From: Deltaproteobacteria bacterium
GTDB taxonomy: Bacteria > Desulfobacterota > Desulfobacteria > Desulfobacterales > QNYZ01
Direction of reading: 5' to 3'
Assembly (NCBI GenBank): GCA_003973265.1
Contig: QNYZ01000042.1
Span: forward strand, 50,684 to 114,683
Length of the DNA stretch: 64,000 nt
Below the pieces are notes generated by a model. That model saw only the letters and a list, made by a program, of their open reading frames with translations. It searched no databases and was not told the origin of the DNA. The position numbers and the translations under genes are program-made. Positions within the stretch are counted from its first letter, which is position 1. The number at the start of each line of letters is the position of its first letter. Shown here piece by piece: positions 48,150 through 57,718 of this stretch.

Positions 48150-48914
48150 TTAGTTTCGGGCAGACGCCCAGGAGAGGGCATACGGATCAAACCCATGCTC
48201 GATGGTGGGTTTGATGATGCTGAAGTATGGCGAGACATCAAAATCACGGGGCGTAAAGAGCGTATGGTGCCGGATCCGCAACATGTCCGGATGGGTTTTA
48301 GCACAGGCAGTCTTTTGGCTGGTTTCGCTGATTACATGGGGCAGGATTGGATATTGAACGGATTGAAAAGCCTGGGCGATCAACGATGAACAGATGGCCC
48401 GCGTCGGATCCCCGCTCCCAAGGGCCAGCAGGCGTCTGCGCAAATGGGTCGGAACGGGTGGTGTCTGAATCAGATATCGGACCAGGTCAATGATATTTTT
48501 CAGATCATACCGGTGGCCGAGGCGGGATATTGTATATTCGATAACGTGCTTTATCTCTTTGGGTGCAAGGCCGATGGGCCGGCAGATCCGGGTATGTTGT
48601 GAAACGTATTTATTTAACGGCACGGCACGCACGCCTTCGTTGACGTCGGCCTCTACCAGCACCCGGGCCTGCGCTTTCGCTGATGGCGGGTCTAATCGAT
48701 TACCGATGTAAAGCGTGGCATGGGACCAGCTGGATTGGGTGAGGTATTTAATCGCGTTGCTGAATCCACTGCTGCCTTCAACCAGAAGGACATCACCCGG
48801 CTGAATGGCCGCAGCCAGGTTCTCCGGTGTACAGGTAGCCACCTGGGCCGTATTGTCTCTTGGCCTGGACAGGTATCGGGCCAGCCGCCGTCCAACTACT
48901 TGAAAAATTGACAT
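48150..48914 (-). CDS. YiiX/YebB-like permuted papain-fold peptidase
   Basis: A 254-residue protein of the permuted NlpC/P60 group. The N-terminal half carries QPGDVLLVEG and the catalytic His in SSWSHATLYIGN; the Cys comes later in AICSSLIAQAFQ, the circularly permuted order. LGHRYDLKNIIDL is also typical. These enzymes cleave amide bonds in peptidoglycan or lipoproteins; the substrate here is unknown. No signal peptide is evident. It is leftward, upstream of the metalloregulator operon. Confidence 0.82.
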   Translation of the reverse strand: MSIFQVVGRRLARYLSRPRDNTAQVATCTPENLAAAIQPGDVLLVEGSSGFSNAIKYLTQSSWSHATLYIGNRLDPPSAKAQARVLVEADVNEGVRAVPLNKYVSQHTRICRPIGLAPKEIKHVIEYTISRLGHRYDLKNIIDLVRYLIQTPPVPTHLRRRLLALGSGDPTRAICSSLIAQAFQSVQYPILPHVISETSQKTACAKTHPDMLRIRHHTLFTPRDFDVSPYFSIIKPTIEHGFDPYALSWASARN

Positions 48915-49110
48915 GATAAATTATTCGTCCGGTTTGGCTCTCATTTGCGGGTCACGCCGACCGACACCCGGGCGAACCCGTTCTACCGTTGGATTTCCAT
49001 TCATAAATGAGTCGAAATATAATTCAGTTCATTACGGAGAAAAAACAGAACGGAAACCGGATTAACAGGTGCGTGGCCCTGGAAGGGCGGAGGCGGTAAG
49101 ATTCAGATCC

Positions 49111-50634
49111 TCATCCACCGGTGGGATCCCGGCGGATCGGCGGGGGCATGGTCAGCCAATGTGTCGTACAACCAGGTACTTCGTCGGGCCGGTGGGTAAC
49201 GAAAACGATCTGGGTGTCGGTGGTTTGAGCAATATGGTCTACCCCTGCTAGTACGCGACGGCGGTTGGACGGGTCGAGCCCCTGGCAGGGTTCATCCAGG
49301 ATCAGTACCGCAGGAGACTTAACCATGGCACGGGCAATGAGGACCATTTTCCGCTCACCGTATGAGAGCAGGTCGTAACGCCTGGGCATCAGCCCGGTTA
49401 ATTTGAGCCGGTTGATCCAGTCATCTGCGATGGCCCGCTGGGTGTCGGTACAGGTTTGATACAATCCGATACTGTCAAAAAATCCGGACCGGACAACATC
49501 CAGGGCAGGGATTCTTTTACGGTAGTTGCGCTGCAGTTCGGTGGACACGACACCAAAAAGGCGTTTGATTTCCCAGATACTCTCGCCGGTTCCCCGCTGC
49601 CGGCCGAAAATATAGATTTCATTGGCATAAGCCTGCAAATGATCACCGGTAACCAGACGGAGCAAGGTCGTTTTTCCCGAACCGTTGGGACCGGAAATCG
49701 CCCAGTGTTCCCCAGGGTATACCTTCCAGGATAAATTTTTGAAAACGATCGTATTACCGTATCGGACCGTGGCCGACCTGACGTCAATGACGGGGTGCGG
49801 CGATGCATGAACAGGCGCGGTTTGTTTTGGAACGGCCTGGATCATGCCGATCGCTGATCCGTAGAGCGAGGTGAGATGCCGGGACGACAACATCGATTTG
49901 CGCGAGCCCTGGCCAAAGACCCGGCCTTTTTTTAAAGCGATAATCCGGGTGATTTTTCGCGGTATTTCGTCCACACGGTGAGATACCAGGATAATCTGAA
50001 TCCCCTGGGTCATCAACGTATCCAGCGCGGCGCCGAGGATACGGCGACGGGATGCATCCAGGCCGTCAAAGGGTTCATCAAGGACGAGCAGTTTTCCATC
50101 CGTTGAAGGGGTTTTTAAAAGGGCCCGTGCGATAAAGATCCGGCGTAGCTCACCGGACGACAACTGGCGGATTTCCCGGTCCAGCAGGTGCCGGATGTCC
50201 AGGGCATCAATGGCCGGTTCGATGTTCCGGTCCGGCTGTTTTTTCTCCGGCCGGACCGGAAAGACAATATCACGGCCCCGGCGGATATCACCGGTCCGGT
50301 TGGCGAAACAGCGGGCCTCGTCGCGGGCACGTTCAAGGTCCACAAACCGTTGTTCAAACTCAAAAGAGACATACCCAACCGCATCCGGTGAGGCCATGGG
50401 AAGATGCCGTCTCATTTTTCCGGTCACCACCGGCACCTGGCCGGTGATCGCCCGCATCAACGTGGTTTTTCCGGCACCATTGGGGCCGATGACCGCCCAG
50501 TTTTCACCCGTTCGGACAGTCCAGTTCGTATCGGTCAATATCCAGGAATCCCGGACCCGCAGGGTGATACCGGACATGGAAAAGATCGGCTGGCCGGGTG
50601 CCGGGCCTTTTTGTCTGGCGGGCGGAAAATTCAT
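49111..50634 (-). CDS. Tandem ABC ATPase (ModF-like)
   Basis: A 507-residue soluble protein with two ABC domains: Walker A motifs GPNGAGKT and GPNGSGKT, signatures LSSGELRRIFIARALL and LSYGERKMVLIARAMV, Walker B VLDEPFDGLD and ILDEPCQGLD. No membrane segment. The arrangement resembles ModF/PhrA-type proteins. The start is ATG 50634, immediately downstream of the permease stop; an open frame reaches 50712 but overlaps that gene. It ends a BMP-type ABC operon; whether it powers that transporter is doubtful because the YufO-like ATPase already does. Confidence 0.85.
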   Translation of the reverse strand: MNFPPARQKGPAPGQPIFSMSGITLRVRDSWILTDTNWTVRTGENWAVIGPNGAGKTTLMRAITGQVPVVTGKMRRHLPMASPDAVGYVSFEFEQRFVDLERARDEARCFANRTGDIRRGRDIVFPVRPEKKQPDRNIEPAIDALDIRHLLDREIRQLSSGELRRIFIARALLKTPSTDGKLLVLDEPFDGLDASRRRILGAALDTLMTQGIQIILVSHRVDEIPRKITRIIALKKGRVFGQGSRKSMLSSRHLTSLYGSAIGMIQAVPKQTAPVHASPHPVIDVRSATVRYGNTIVFKNLSWKVYPGEHWAISGPNGSGKTTLLRLVTGDHLQAYANEIYIFGRQRGTGESIWEIKRLFGVVSTELQRNYRKRIPALDVVRSGFFDSIGLYQTCTDTQRAIADDWINRLKLTGLMPRRYDLLSYGERKMVLIARAMVKSPAVLILDEPCQGLDPSNRRRVLAGVDHIAQTTDTQIVFVTHRPDEVPGCTTHWLTMPPPIRRDPTGG

Positions 50635-50636
50635 GT

Positions 50637-51650
50637 TTATTCCGGGCGGAACGGTTGACCGAGGGCGGCCGGAGCATCGCCGGTGAGAAGCCCGAGCAGC
50701 CGCTGAAGCCACCTGTGACCGTGGTGGCCGGCCGGGCGTGTCAACGTTTCACCGCCCGGAACAATCTTGTCGGATGCCTTCTGGGCGTACGAGATAATCA
50801 AAAGGGTGAAAATCATCAGCGGAAAAGGGGCCACCTGGAATACCTGCGTGGGAACCGAGGGCAGCCATCCCTGGAGATAAATTCCGATGATCTGGAGAAA
50901 AGCAAACAGGTAAGCGCCGAATGCCGCCCGAACAGGATGCCATCCGCCGAAAATCACCAGGGCGAGGGCGATCCAGCCGGTACCCTCGGCGCCCTGGGGG
51001 CGACCCCACCCGGGTTTGACCGCCAGGGAAAAGGTGGCACCGGCCAGCCCGACCAGAAGGCCGCCGCACAAGGCATATAAGAGCTGGTGGAGGCCCGGAT
51101 TGATTCCGCGGGCATAGGCCGCTGCCGGATTTTCACCGACACTGCGAAGATTGAGCCCCATCGGTGTTCGAAACAGATACCACCAGCAGATAAAAATACC
51201 GGCCAGGCTGAGATAGACCGGCAGTGAGTGGGAAAAGAATATCGATCCGATAAAGGGAATATCTTTAAGTATGGGGATGGAGAAGGGCAGGGCCTGGGGA
51301 CCATGAAGCCGGGCGTACGGGCTGCCCAGGAAATAGGCCAGGTCCCGGGTCATCAGGGTCAGGACAAAGCCGACGGCCACCTGGGACTGGCCGAGATAGA
51401 CGCTGAAAAAGGCCACAATGAGTCCGATCAGTCCACCCACCAGTGCGGCGGCGGAAAAACCCAGCACCAGGCTGTGGGTATTGTAGGCCACCACAAAAGC
51501 GGTCATGGCGCTCAACAATATGGTACCGTCCAGGGAAAGGTTAATAATACCTGCCCGCTCTGTAATGGTTTCACCCAAAGTGGCCAGAAGAACCGGAGCG
51601 GCCCCGGCAATGACACCGGCCAGCATAATGGATGTATCGATCTCAAACAT
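50637..51650 (-). CDS. BMP-type ABC transporter permease, second subunit
   Basis: A 337-residue membrane protein of the YufQ/RbsC-type family with about eight helices. Family motif: GETITERAGIINLSLDGTILLSA near the N-terminus, and TPMGLNLRSVGENPAAAYARGI in the central loop. The ATG at 51650 lies within the end of the partner permease gene (stop 51643), with AAGGAGG just upstream. Together with the YufP- and YufO-like genes it forms a purine/nucleoside-type importer. The substrate is inferred from the family only. Confidence 0.9.
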   Translation of the reverse strand: MFEIDTSIMLAGVIAGAAPVLLATLGETITERAGIINLSLDGTILLSAMTAFVVAYNTHSLVLGFSAAALVGGLIGLIVAFFSVYLGQSQVAVGFVLTLMTRDLAYFLGSPYARLHGPQALPFSIPILKDIPFIGSIFFSHSLPVYLSLAGIFICWWYLFRTPMGLNLRSVGENPAAAYARGINPGLHQLLYALCGGLLVGLAGATFSLAVKPGWGRPQGAEGTGWIALALVIFGGWHPVRAAFGAYLFAFLQIIGIYLQGWLPSVPTQVFQVAPFPLMIFTLLIISYAQKASDKIVPGGETLTRPAGHHGHRWLQRLLGLLTGDAPAALGQPFRPE

Positions 51651-52740
51651 CTGCGGGTGCCTCCTTCGCGGCCATATTTTCCGTGGATCGGCGGCGGTGT
51701 ATTTTTCGCCATTCACGGAAACCGTGTACGGCCAGCACGGTCAGTACCAGTGCTCCCTGGATCACACCAGCCAGGGAAGAATCCACCTGCAGGACAATCG
51801 GCAGCTGGATACTTCCCACATTGAGGCCGGCAAAAAAGAGGGCTACCGGCGGGACCAGCCAGATATTATAATTGGCCAGCATGACAACAAGCAGCGCCAG
51901 ATAACCGTAGTTGCTCGATATGGCCGGTATCAGGCGGTGATAAACACCGGTGACCTGTACGGCCCCGGCCAGGCCCGCAAAACCACCGCCAAAAGCCATG
52001 GCCAGGAGCATGTATCGTCCCGGCCTGAGGCCAAAGAGCACCGCCGCCCGCGCGTTGGCGCCGATGGCTTTTAAATTCAAACCGATCCGCGTATAGCGAA
52101 GCATAAGCGCCGTGGCAACCAGCGCCATTATGGCCATGACCAGCCCAACGGGAGACAGGCGAAAGCCGGGTACATAAGATAACCAGAGATAATCGGGAAA
52201 GAGAGCCGTACCGCTCATGGAAGCGACGCCCGGTCGTTTCCATGGGCCGAAAATCAACCATAGAATGACACCCTGTGCCACAAAGTTCATACCGAGGCCG
52301 GCAAATATTTCATGGACCTCTCCCCTGGTTTTGAGCCATCCGGCGATGATGGCCCAGGCGGAACCCCCCAGAATTGCCGCCGGAAAAGCCAGGAAAAAAG
52401 AGACCATCGGCGCACTGTCATCGACGCCTGTGCGTAACACGGCGGTGGCAAGTACCGCCCCGATCATGACCTGGCCTTCAACACCGATGTTCCAGAGCCC
52501 GATACGAAACGTGTATAAAAGGCCGCAGGAGCAGAGCATCAGTGGAATCCAGGCTTTAATGACATGGGAAAATTTGATCCAGCTTCCCAGCGCGCCCCGG
52601 GTAATATGGTAGTAGGCCGGCCAGGGCGGGGCGCCTGCCAGGTAAAGCACCAGCGTGGTAAACATAAATACAGCGATCAGGGAAACGGTCATCTGTCTAA
52701 ACCGGCCCCATATGGAAAGGTGAGAACCAGGTATTGTCAT
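51643..52740 (-). CDS. BMP-type ABC transporter permease, first subunit
   Basis: A 365-residue membrane protein of the YufP type with about nine helices. Family marks are LMLCSCGLLYTFRIGLWNIGVEGQ and the inner loop TRIGLNLKAIGANARAAVLFG. It overlaps both neighbours by a few bases (ATGA with the ATPase at 52737-52740), indicating tight coupling. It forms the transmembrane channel with the subunit at 50637. Confidence 0.9.
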   Translation of the reverse strand: MTIPGSHLSIWGRFRQMTVSLIAVFMFTTLVLYLAGAPPWPAYYHITRGALGSWIKFSHVIKAWIPLMLCSCGLLYTFRIGLWNIGVEGQVMIGAVLATAVLRTGVDDSAPMVSFFLAFPAAILGGSAWAIIAGWLKTRGEVHEIFAGLGMNFVAQGVILWLIFGPWKRPGVASMSGTALFPDYLWLSYVPGFRLSPVGLVMAIMALVATALMLRYTRIGLNLKAIGANARAAVLFGLRPGRYMLLAMAFGGGFAGLAGAVQVTGVYHRLIPAISSNYGYLALLVVMLANYNIWLVPPVALFFAGLNVGSIQLPIVLQVDSSLAGVIQGALVLTVLAVHGFREWRKIHRRRSTENMAAKEAPADV

Positions 52741-54206
52741 TGCGGGACTGCTCCGCCGGCAACCGCGCGACCCAGGGTGTCGGCATCGGCCTGGTGGGTC
52801 GGAGTGTCCATGACCACGGCGCCGTTATAAAAGACGATTGTCCGGTCTGCAACCATCATAATTTCGTCCAGTTCCGAAGAAGAAAAGACAATAGCCGAGC
52901 CGCTGGCGGCCTGGGCCTGAAGATGCCGCCATACCCAGTGCCCCGATCCCAGGTCAAGCCCCCGGGTGGGGTTTTCAAGGAGCAGAACAGTTGGGGATGC
53001 GGGCAGCAGGGAAAGCAGGAGTCGCTGCTGGTTGCCGCCGGACAGGGCCGCGGCATCCATACCGGGCCGGCCCTTGATGTTAAACCGGGAAATGGATTTT
53101 AACGCTTGATTGAGCGCTGTTTTGCCTGTCATAAAAAAACGATCCTGTTTTTCATTGAGGCTGAAATGCTCGGAGATGGTCAGGCCGGGTATCAATCCTT
53201 CCTCAATGCGTGATGCGGGGATGAAGGCGCCTCCCCTTTTTTTAAAGTCGTGATATCCGGAACCGTTTAATGGTTCGTCGTGAAAGGTGATTTGGCCGCG
53301 GGTCGGATTCGTCAGGCCGGCCGCCACCCGTAAAAATACGCCCTGGCCGCTGCCCTCAAGACCGGCCAGTCCTACAATTTCACCCTCGCGGATCGTGATA
53401 TTACAGTTATTCAGCCCTGCCCGTCCGCCCGGGGCGGTGATATCCTTAAGCGCCAGGATCGGTTTTCCGGGTATGGCCGGCTGGTGGACCGGCGGGGAGG
53501 GGAGCGTGCCGAACATCATTTGCAGCAGTTGATTCACGTCAAACGGGGCCGTCATCCGGCCGGATACTTTTCCCTGGCGCATGACCGTCACCTCGTCGCA
53601 CAGGGCCATGACGTCTTCGAGCTTGTGGGAAACAAGGAGAACACTTTTGCCGTCGGATGCCAGCTGCTTCAGGGATGCAAAAAGGATCTCTTTCTGCGTC
53701 CGGGAGATGCCGGTCGTGGGTTCATCCAGGATCAACACCCGGATGTTCAGCGCCAGGAGCCGCATGATCTCCAGCTGCTGGCGTTCGCCAACGGTGAGTC
53801 GATCCACCTGCGCATCCGGGTCGAGCGTGAATCCAAGCTGGGTGGAGATCGAGATCAGTTCACTGCGATGGGATTTCCGGTGGCTGGAGATTCCGGATAC
53901 CCGGCCGATCATAAAGTTGTCCAGCGCCGACAGGGCAGGGAAGTCGTGCGGCTCCTGGTGCAGCATCCCGATTTTATACTGAGCGGCCATGGCCGGCGAA
54001 TCGATGTCCAGCGCATGGCCGTCAATCAGGGTTGTGCCGCTGGTTTTCCGGGTAAATCCGGTAAGGATTTTCATCAGTGTGCTTTTGCCGGCACCGTTTT
54101 CGCCAAGAACCCCATGAATCGTACCGGGGCGAATGGTTAAGGAAACGCCGTCATTTGCCCGGACTGGCCCGTAATGTTTATGAATGTTTTTAAGTTCTAT
54201 CTGCAT
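52737..54206 (-). CDS. BMP-type ABC transporter ATPase (two ABC domains)
   Basis: A 489-residue tandem ABC ATPase of the sugar/nucleoside importer type (YufO-like). The first domain has GENGAGKSTLMK, LTVGERQQLEIMRLL and ILDEPTTGIS. The second has the altered Walker A GLEGSGQGVFLRV, signature LSGGNQQRLLLS and Walker B LLLENPTRGLD, the usual asymmetry of this class. In the second half the Walker B Asp-Glu is replaced by Glu-Asn, also common. It lies between the binding protein and the permeases in the operon. Confidence 0.92.
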   Translation of the reverse strand: MQIELKNIHKHYGPVRANDGVSLTIRPGTIHGVLGENGAGKSTLMKILTGFTRKTSGTTLIDGHALDIDSPAMAAQYKIGMLHQEPHDFPALSALDNFMIGRVSGISSHRKSHRSELISISTQLGFTLDPDAQVDRLTVGERQQLEIMRLLALNIRVLILDEPTTGISRTQKEILFASLKQLASDGKSVLLVSHKLEDVMALCDEVTVMRQGKVSGRMTAPFDVNQLLQMMFGTLPSPPVHQPAIPGKPILALKDITAPGGRAGLNNCNITIREGEIVGLAGLEGSGQGVFLRVAAGLTNPTRGQITFHDEPLNGSGYHDFKKRGGAFIPASRIEEGLIPGLTISEHFSLNEKQDRFFMTGKTALNQALKSISRFNIKGRPGMDAAALSGGNQQRLLLSLLPASPTVLLLENPTRGLDLGSGHWVWRHLQAQAASGSAIVFSSSELDEIMMVADRTIVFYNGAVVMDTPTHQADADTLGRAVAGGAVPQ

Positions 54207-54391
54207 GTGATGAATCGGCTTTACCGGGCAGACGGGAAAGCCGGTGGGCGGTATCTTTTGTGCGGTGAATGAGGTTGATGCCGATTTTCAATGCCTGCGG
54301 ACAGGCGCTGGCATCGGAAAAACGACATCAACTGTGCGGAGACGTCTTAAAGGATGCCTCCGCACGTTCATTGACACGAATGGGGGTTATT

Positions 54392-55585
54392 TTATTTTGC
54401 GCTGCTTTGACCGTCCATTCCCTGCAGGAGTTGTTTGAGGTACCAGATCTGCTGATCTGTGGCTTTTTCGCCGTCTTTCAGGAAAACAGATCCGTCCTGG
54501 TAATTCAGGGGGCCTTTGAATAATTGGACATGACCGCTTCCAAGATCAGCGATGAACTGATCAAGCGCTTTTCTGGCCGCAGCGGAAAGTGCCGCCCCCG
54601 GCGCAAAGCCGATGGAACTGGTATCGGCATTGTTGATATCGGCCCAGTCGGGTCCCAGCCATTCCCATTTGGAGGTCCAGGTCCCGTTCATGGAGGCTTT
54701 GATCATACTGATATATCCAGGGGCCCAGTTGAAGTACGGAACTCCCAGGCAGGTATCGCCGCCGCCTTCGCAGGCGCCGACATAGTCGTAGGGAACGGCC
54801 CAGACCGATTTACCGGCCTGTTTTTTCTGCTGGGCCACCACAATCGCTTCGGTGGTATCGATCCCCGAGATGACCACATCGTAACCCGTATCATAAAAGC
54901 TCTGGGCAACCTGGGTGGGATCGGCAGTGACGCCGGGGATGTTAAACCAGAATCCGATCCAGGTGACCTTGAATTTGAGATCTTCGGGTTTTTTATGCAG
55001 CACTTTTTCCCAGGCGTATCTGGCGCCGAGGTAGCAGGACGCGGATAATCGGCGGGTTTCTTCATTGATGAGCGGTCCCAGGTAACCGATTTTCCCGGTC
55101 TGGGTGGTCATGGCCGCCACAAAGCCGGCCATCATTTTGCCGTATTCCATCCTTCCCATGAGATTGGACATGTTTTTCGGTGCTTTTCCAGTGAGGACGT
55201 CATCACCGGAGATATGGAGGAAATGAACATCCGGGTGCATTTTTGCCGCTTCCCGGGTTCCATCCTTCATGTCGTCGGAGTTGGCGATAATCAGTTTGGC
55301 CCCTTTCTCCACCATGTCGTCTACCAGCTGTGGAATGGTCACGCCCGGTCGATCGGCGGGGTTGACCTTATCGATATAGATCATTTTGGTACCGGGAAGC
55401 TTTTTTTCCACGTATTTCGCCGCATCGAAATGGGCCTGGCTCCACCCGTGATCGTTGTGGGGGCCGACCAGCAACAGGCCGAAAGTAAATGGTTCGCCCG
55501 CCATGGTCGCCGCCGGTTGAAACATAAATACGGCTACAATGGCCGCGAGGGCCAACCACAAAACACCAGACTGATTTTTACACAT
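54392..55585 (-). CDS. BMP-family substrate-binding protein
   Basis: A 397-residue periplasmic binding protein. It begins with a signal peptide (LWLALAAIVAVFMFQPAATMA-G); no lipobox Cys. Family marks are GPHNDHGWSQAHFDAAKYVEK, LIIANSDDMKDGT and GYDVVISGIDTTEAIVVAQQ. The start is ATG 55585, preceded by GGAGG; an open frame reaches 55699 but its residues are unlike a signal. BMP proteins bind purine nucleosides or related ligands. It is the first gene of the leftward importer operon, 185 bases ahead of the ATPase. Confidence 0.92.
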   Translation of the reverse strand: MCKNQSGVLWLALAAIVAVFMFQPAATMAGEPFTFGLLLVGPHNDHGWSQAHFDAAKYVEKKLPGTKMIYIDKVNPADRPGVTIPQLVDDMVEKGAKLIIANSDDMKDGTREAAKMHPDVHFLHISGDDVLTGKAPKNMSNLMGRMEYGKMMAGFVAAMTTQTGKIGYLGPLINEETRRLSASCYLGARYAWEKVLHKKPEDLKFKVTWIGFWFNIPGVTADPTQVAQSFYDTGYDVVISGIDTTEAIVVAQQKKQAGKSVWAVPYDYVGACEGGGDTCLGVPYFNWAPGYISMIKASMNGTWTSKWEWLGPDWADINNADTSSIGFAPGAALSAAARKALDQFIADLGSGHVQLFKGPLNYQDGSVFLKDGEKATDQQIWYLKQLLQGMDGQSSAK

Positions 55586-55879
55586 TGAAAACCTCCTCTG
55601 AATGGTTAGGAACTTCAGCGCTTCCTGTTTTTCAGGTACGGCGCAAAAGGCGTATTGAAAGAAAAAGATAATATAATTATAAAGATCAAATTGCGTCAAG
55701 TATTAAGCGCAGATGGCATCATTTAAATGAAACAGATCTACTTTATTCTTTTATTGACAAGTCTTCACATCCGTGTTCTATGAGAGGATTCGTGAGGAGT
55801 AGGCCATCGTATGTGAGTCCAGGGGGTTGTATGTATGATAGCTCTGCTCGACTGAAAGATATTTATTGGGAGGTGCTCC

Positions 55880-56305
55880 TTGTACGGTTTAGAAGCTATA
55901 TCAAAGTACAACGGATGGGCCATGGCCATGGCGGGTGCCCTGATCGTTTTTTCCGGGCTGGTGGTCTTGTCTGCTGTGATTTCACAACTACACAGGGTGC
56001 TCGATTTTTTTGATGCGCTGTTTAAGCGGGGTAAGGCGGGAAAGCCCCCCGTTGCCGCTGAAACCACGGTAGATCCTGCTGCTGAGGTATCATCGACGAA
56101 AAGCCGGCGATTTCCGGATAATCTGGATCACCTGGCGAATCAATATAAATCGATTTCCGAACCGCTTGGCGACACCTTTCCCCTGGCAGCGCTCTATGGC
56201 CTGGCCCGGAAAGGCGACATCCCCCATCCCCATCTCGCCATTTCATATCTCAGGCAACATCGATTTTTAATTCCGCAGGGTGATGGACTATTTTCCTGGC
56301 GCTGA
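55880..56305 (+). CDS. OadG-like gamma subunit of a sodium-pumping decarboxylase
   Basis: A 141-residue membrane protein. A single TM helix at about residues 15-40 (AMAMAGALIVFSGLVVLSAVI) is followed by QLHRVLDFFDAL, as in OadG/MmdD. The start is TTG 55880, chosen for GGGAGGTG just upstream. Beyond the usual ~80 residues there is an extension (RRFPDNLDHLANQYKSI... to FSWR) that resembles a small winged-helix-like or peripheral domain. It lies 38 bases ahead of oadB. The carboxyltransferase and biotin-carrier subunits are not in the window. Confidence 0.78.
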   Translation: MYGLEAISKYNGWAMAMAGALIVFSGLVVLSAVISQLHRVLDFFDALFKRGKAGKPPVAAETTVDPAAEVSSTKSRRFPDNLDHLANQYKSISEPLGDTFPLAALYGLARKGDIPHPHLAISYLRQHRFLIPQGDGLFSWR

Positions 56306-56343
56306 CCGCGTCGGGTGTATCTGCGAAAACGAGGAAGGCTTTA

Positions 56344-57471
56344 ATGGACTTGCTGATTCAGTTTTTATCCAACACCGGGTATTATCTGGCTGATTATCGA
56401 AATATTGTGATGCTTGTTGTCGGCGGTCTCTTCCTTTATCTGGGGACCGCGAAAGGGTATGAACCGCTGTTGCTGATTCCCATAGGGTTTGGGGTTATAG
56501 TTGGTAACATACCGTTTTTTAAGGGGTTTGGGCTAGGTATTTACGAAAAGGGGAGTGTGCTGCATTACCTTTATTTCGGTGTACGGTCGGGGTTATATCC
56601 CTCCATTGTCTTTTTGGGTTTAGGGGCCATGACCGATTTTTCATCACTTTTAGCCAAACCCAGGTTGATGCTGCTTGGCGCTGCCGCGCAGATGGGTATT
56701 TATTTTACCCTGCTCAGCGCCCTGGCTCTGGGGTTTCTTCCCAAGGAAGCCGCATCCATTGCCATCATCGGCGGTGCCGACGGCCCGACATCGATCTTTC
56801 TGACGGCCCGCCTGGCACCCCATCTGATCGGCCCCGTGGCCATTGCCGCTTATTCGTATATGGCCTTGATTCCCGTTATACAACCGCCGATCATGCGGTT
56901 GCTGACCACTGAGGCGGAACGCAAGATTCGTATGACGGAGCCGACACGGGAAGTCACCCGCAGGGAACGATTGATTTTTCCCATTGCCGCTGTGATTCTT
57001 TGCTGTTTTTTGGCACCGGCATCCATTCCGTTGCTGGGCCCCCTTTTCTTTGGCAATTTTCTCAAAGAATGTGGCCAGACCGAACGACTCGCCCAGACGG
57101 CCCGGACGGCCATTATTGATATCGCGACTATTTTTCTGGGGTTTGAGGTCGGGGCCAGCACCCAGGGAGATGTCTTTCTAACAGCCAAATCCGTGGGGAT
57201 TTTTGTCCTCGGCGCTGTTGCTTTTTCTATTGCCACCGGGTCGGGCGTCCTTTTCGCGAAACTCATGAATGTGTTTTCAAAGGAAAAAATTAATCCCTTA
57301 CTCGGGGCCGCCGGCGTTTCCGCCGTACCGGGTTCCGCCCGTGAAGTTCATCTAATGGGACTGGAAGCAGATCCGAGTAACTATCTTCTGATGCACGGGA
57401 TGGCCTGTAACTCTTCCGGGGTTATTGGATCCGCGATTTGTGCGGGGATTCTCTGGAGTTTCATGAGGTAA
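56344..57471 (+). CDS. oadB: OadB-like beta subunit of a sodium-pumping decarboxylase
   Basis: A 375-residue integral membrane protein that couples decarboxylation of a biotin-bound carboxyl group to sodium export. Conserved blocks are GVRSGLYPSIVFLGLGAMTDFSS..., the sodium/carboxylate site in IIGGADGPTSIFLTARLAPHL, SYMALIPVIQPPIMRLLTT and LGAAGVSAVPGSAREVH. Length and motif order match OadB/MmdB/GcdB. Substrate (oxaloacetate, methylmalonyl-CoA or glutaconyl-CoA) depends on the alpha subunit, which is elsewhere. Confidence 0.95.
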   Translation: MDLLIQFLSNTGYYLADYRNIVMLVVGGLFLYLGTAKGYEPLLLIPIGFGVIVGNIPFFKGFGLGIYEKGSVLHYLYFGVRSGLYPSIVFLGLGAMTDFSSLLAKPRLMLLGAAAQMGIYFTLLSALALGFLPKEAASIAIIGGADGPTSIFLTARLAPHLIGPVAIAAYSYMALIPVIQPPIMRLLTTEAERKIRMTEPTREVTRRERLIFPIAAVILCCFLAPASIPLLGPLFFGNFLKECGQTERLAQTARTAIIDIATIFLGFEVGASTQGDVFLTAKSVGIFVLGAVAFSIATGSGVLFAKLMNVFSKEKINPLLGAAGVSAVPGSAREVHLMGLEADPSNYLLMHGMACNSSGVIGSAICAGILWSFMR

Positions 57472-57553
57472 CCGGAAAAGGTAAATGATCGAAGACGCCT
57501 GAGGGGTGGAAATCCCGAAGGAGAGGCAGCGAATATTGATATTGAATCTGTGA

Positions 57554-57574
57554 GGGCGATCCATGCGATCGCCC
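57554..57574 (+). terminator. Hairpin downstream of oadB
   Basis: GGGCGATC (57554-57561) and GATCGCCC (57567-57574) form a perfect 8-bp stem with a 5-base loop about 80 bases after oadB. Only a short T-containing stretch (TTATTG) follows, so it is a weak rho-independent terminator or a transcript-stabilising hairpin. Confidence 0.5.
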
Positions 57575-57640
57575 TTATTGGATTGGGCATTGGGGCGCAT
57601 GCACCGCGCGCCAGAAAGAGCCTGTCCTCAATAAATAAAA

Positions 57641-57663
57641 GGGGCGAATACGAGATTCGCCCC
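57641..57663 (-). terminator. Rho-independent terminator of the beta-propeller gene
   Basis: GGGGCGAAT (57641-57649) pairs perfectly with ATTCGCCCC (57655-57663) around a 5-base loop. On the minus strand the stem is followed by TTTTATTTATT, so it ends leftward transcription from the gene at 57719. Confidence 0.8.
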
Positions 57664-57718
57664 CAGTAAACCGATTGAGCGGGCAGTGTCTAATTGAACA
57701 GGGTTTACGGGTAAAAGC

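Noticed and set aside
57554..57663. Riboswitch between oadB and the propeller gene
   Set aside because: Both hairpins lie downstream of convergent genes and behave as terminators; no aptamer-like pattern.
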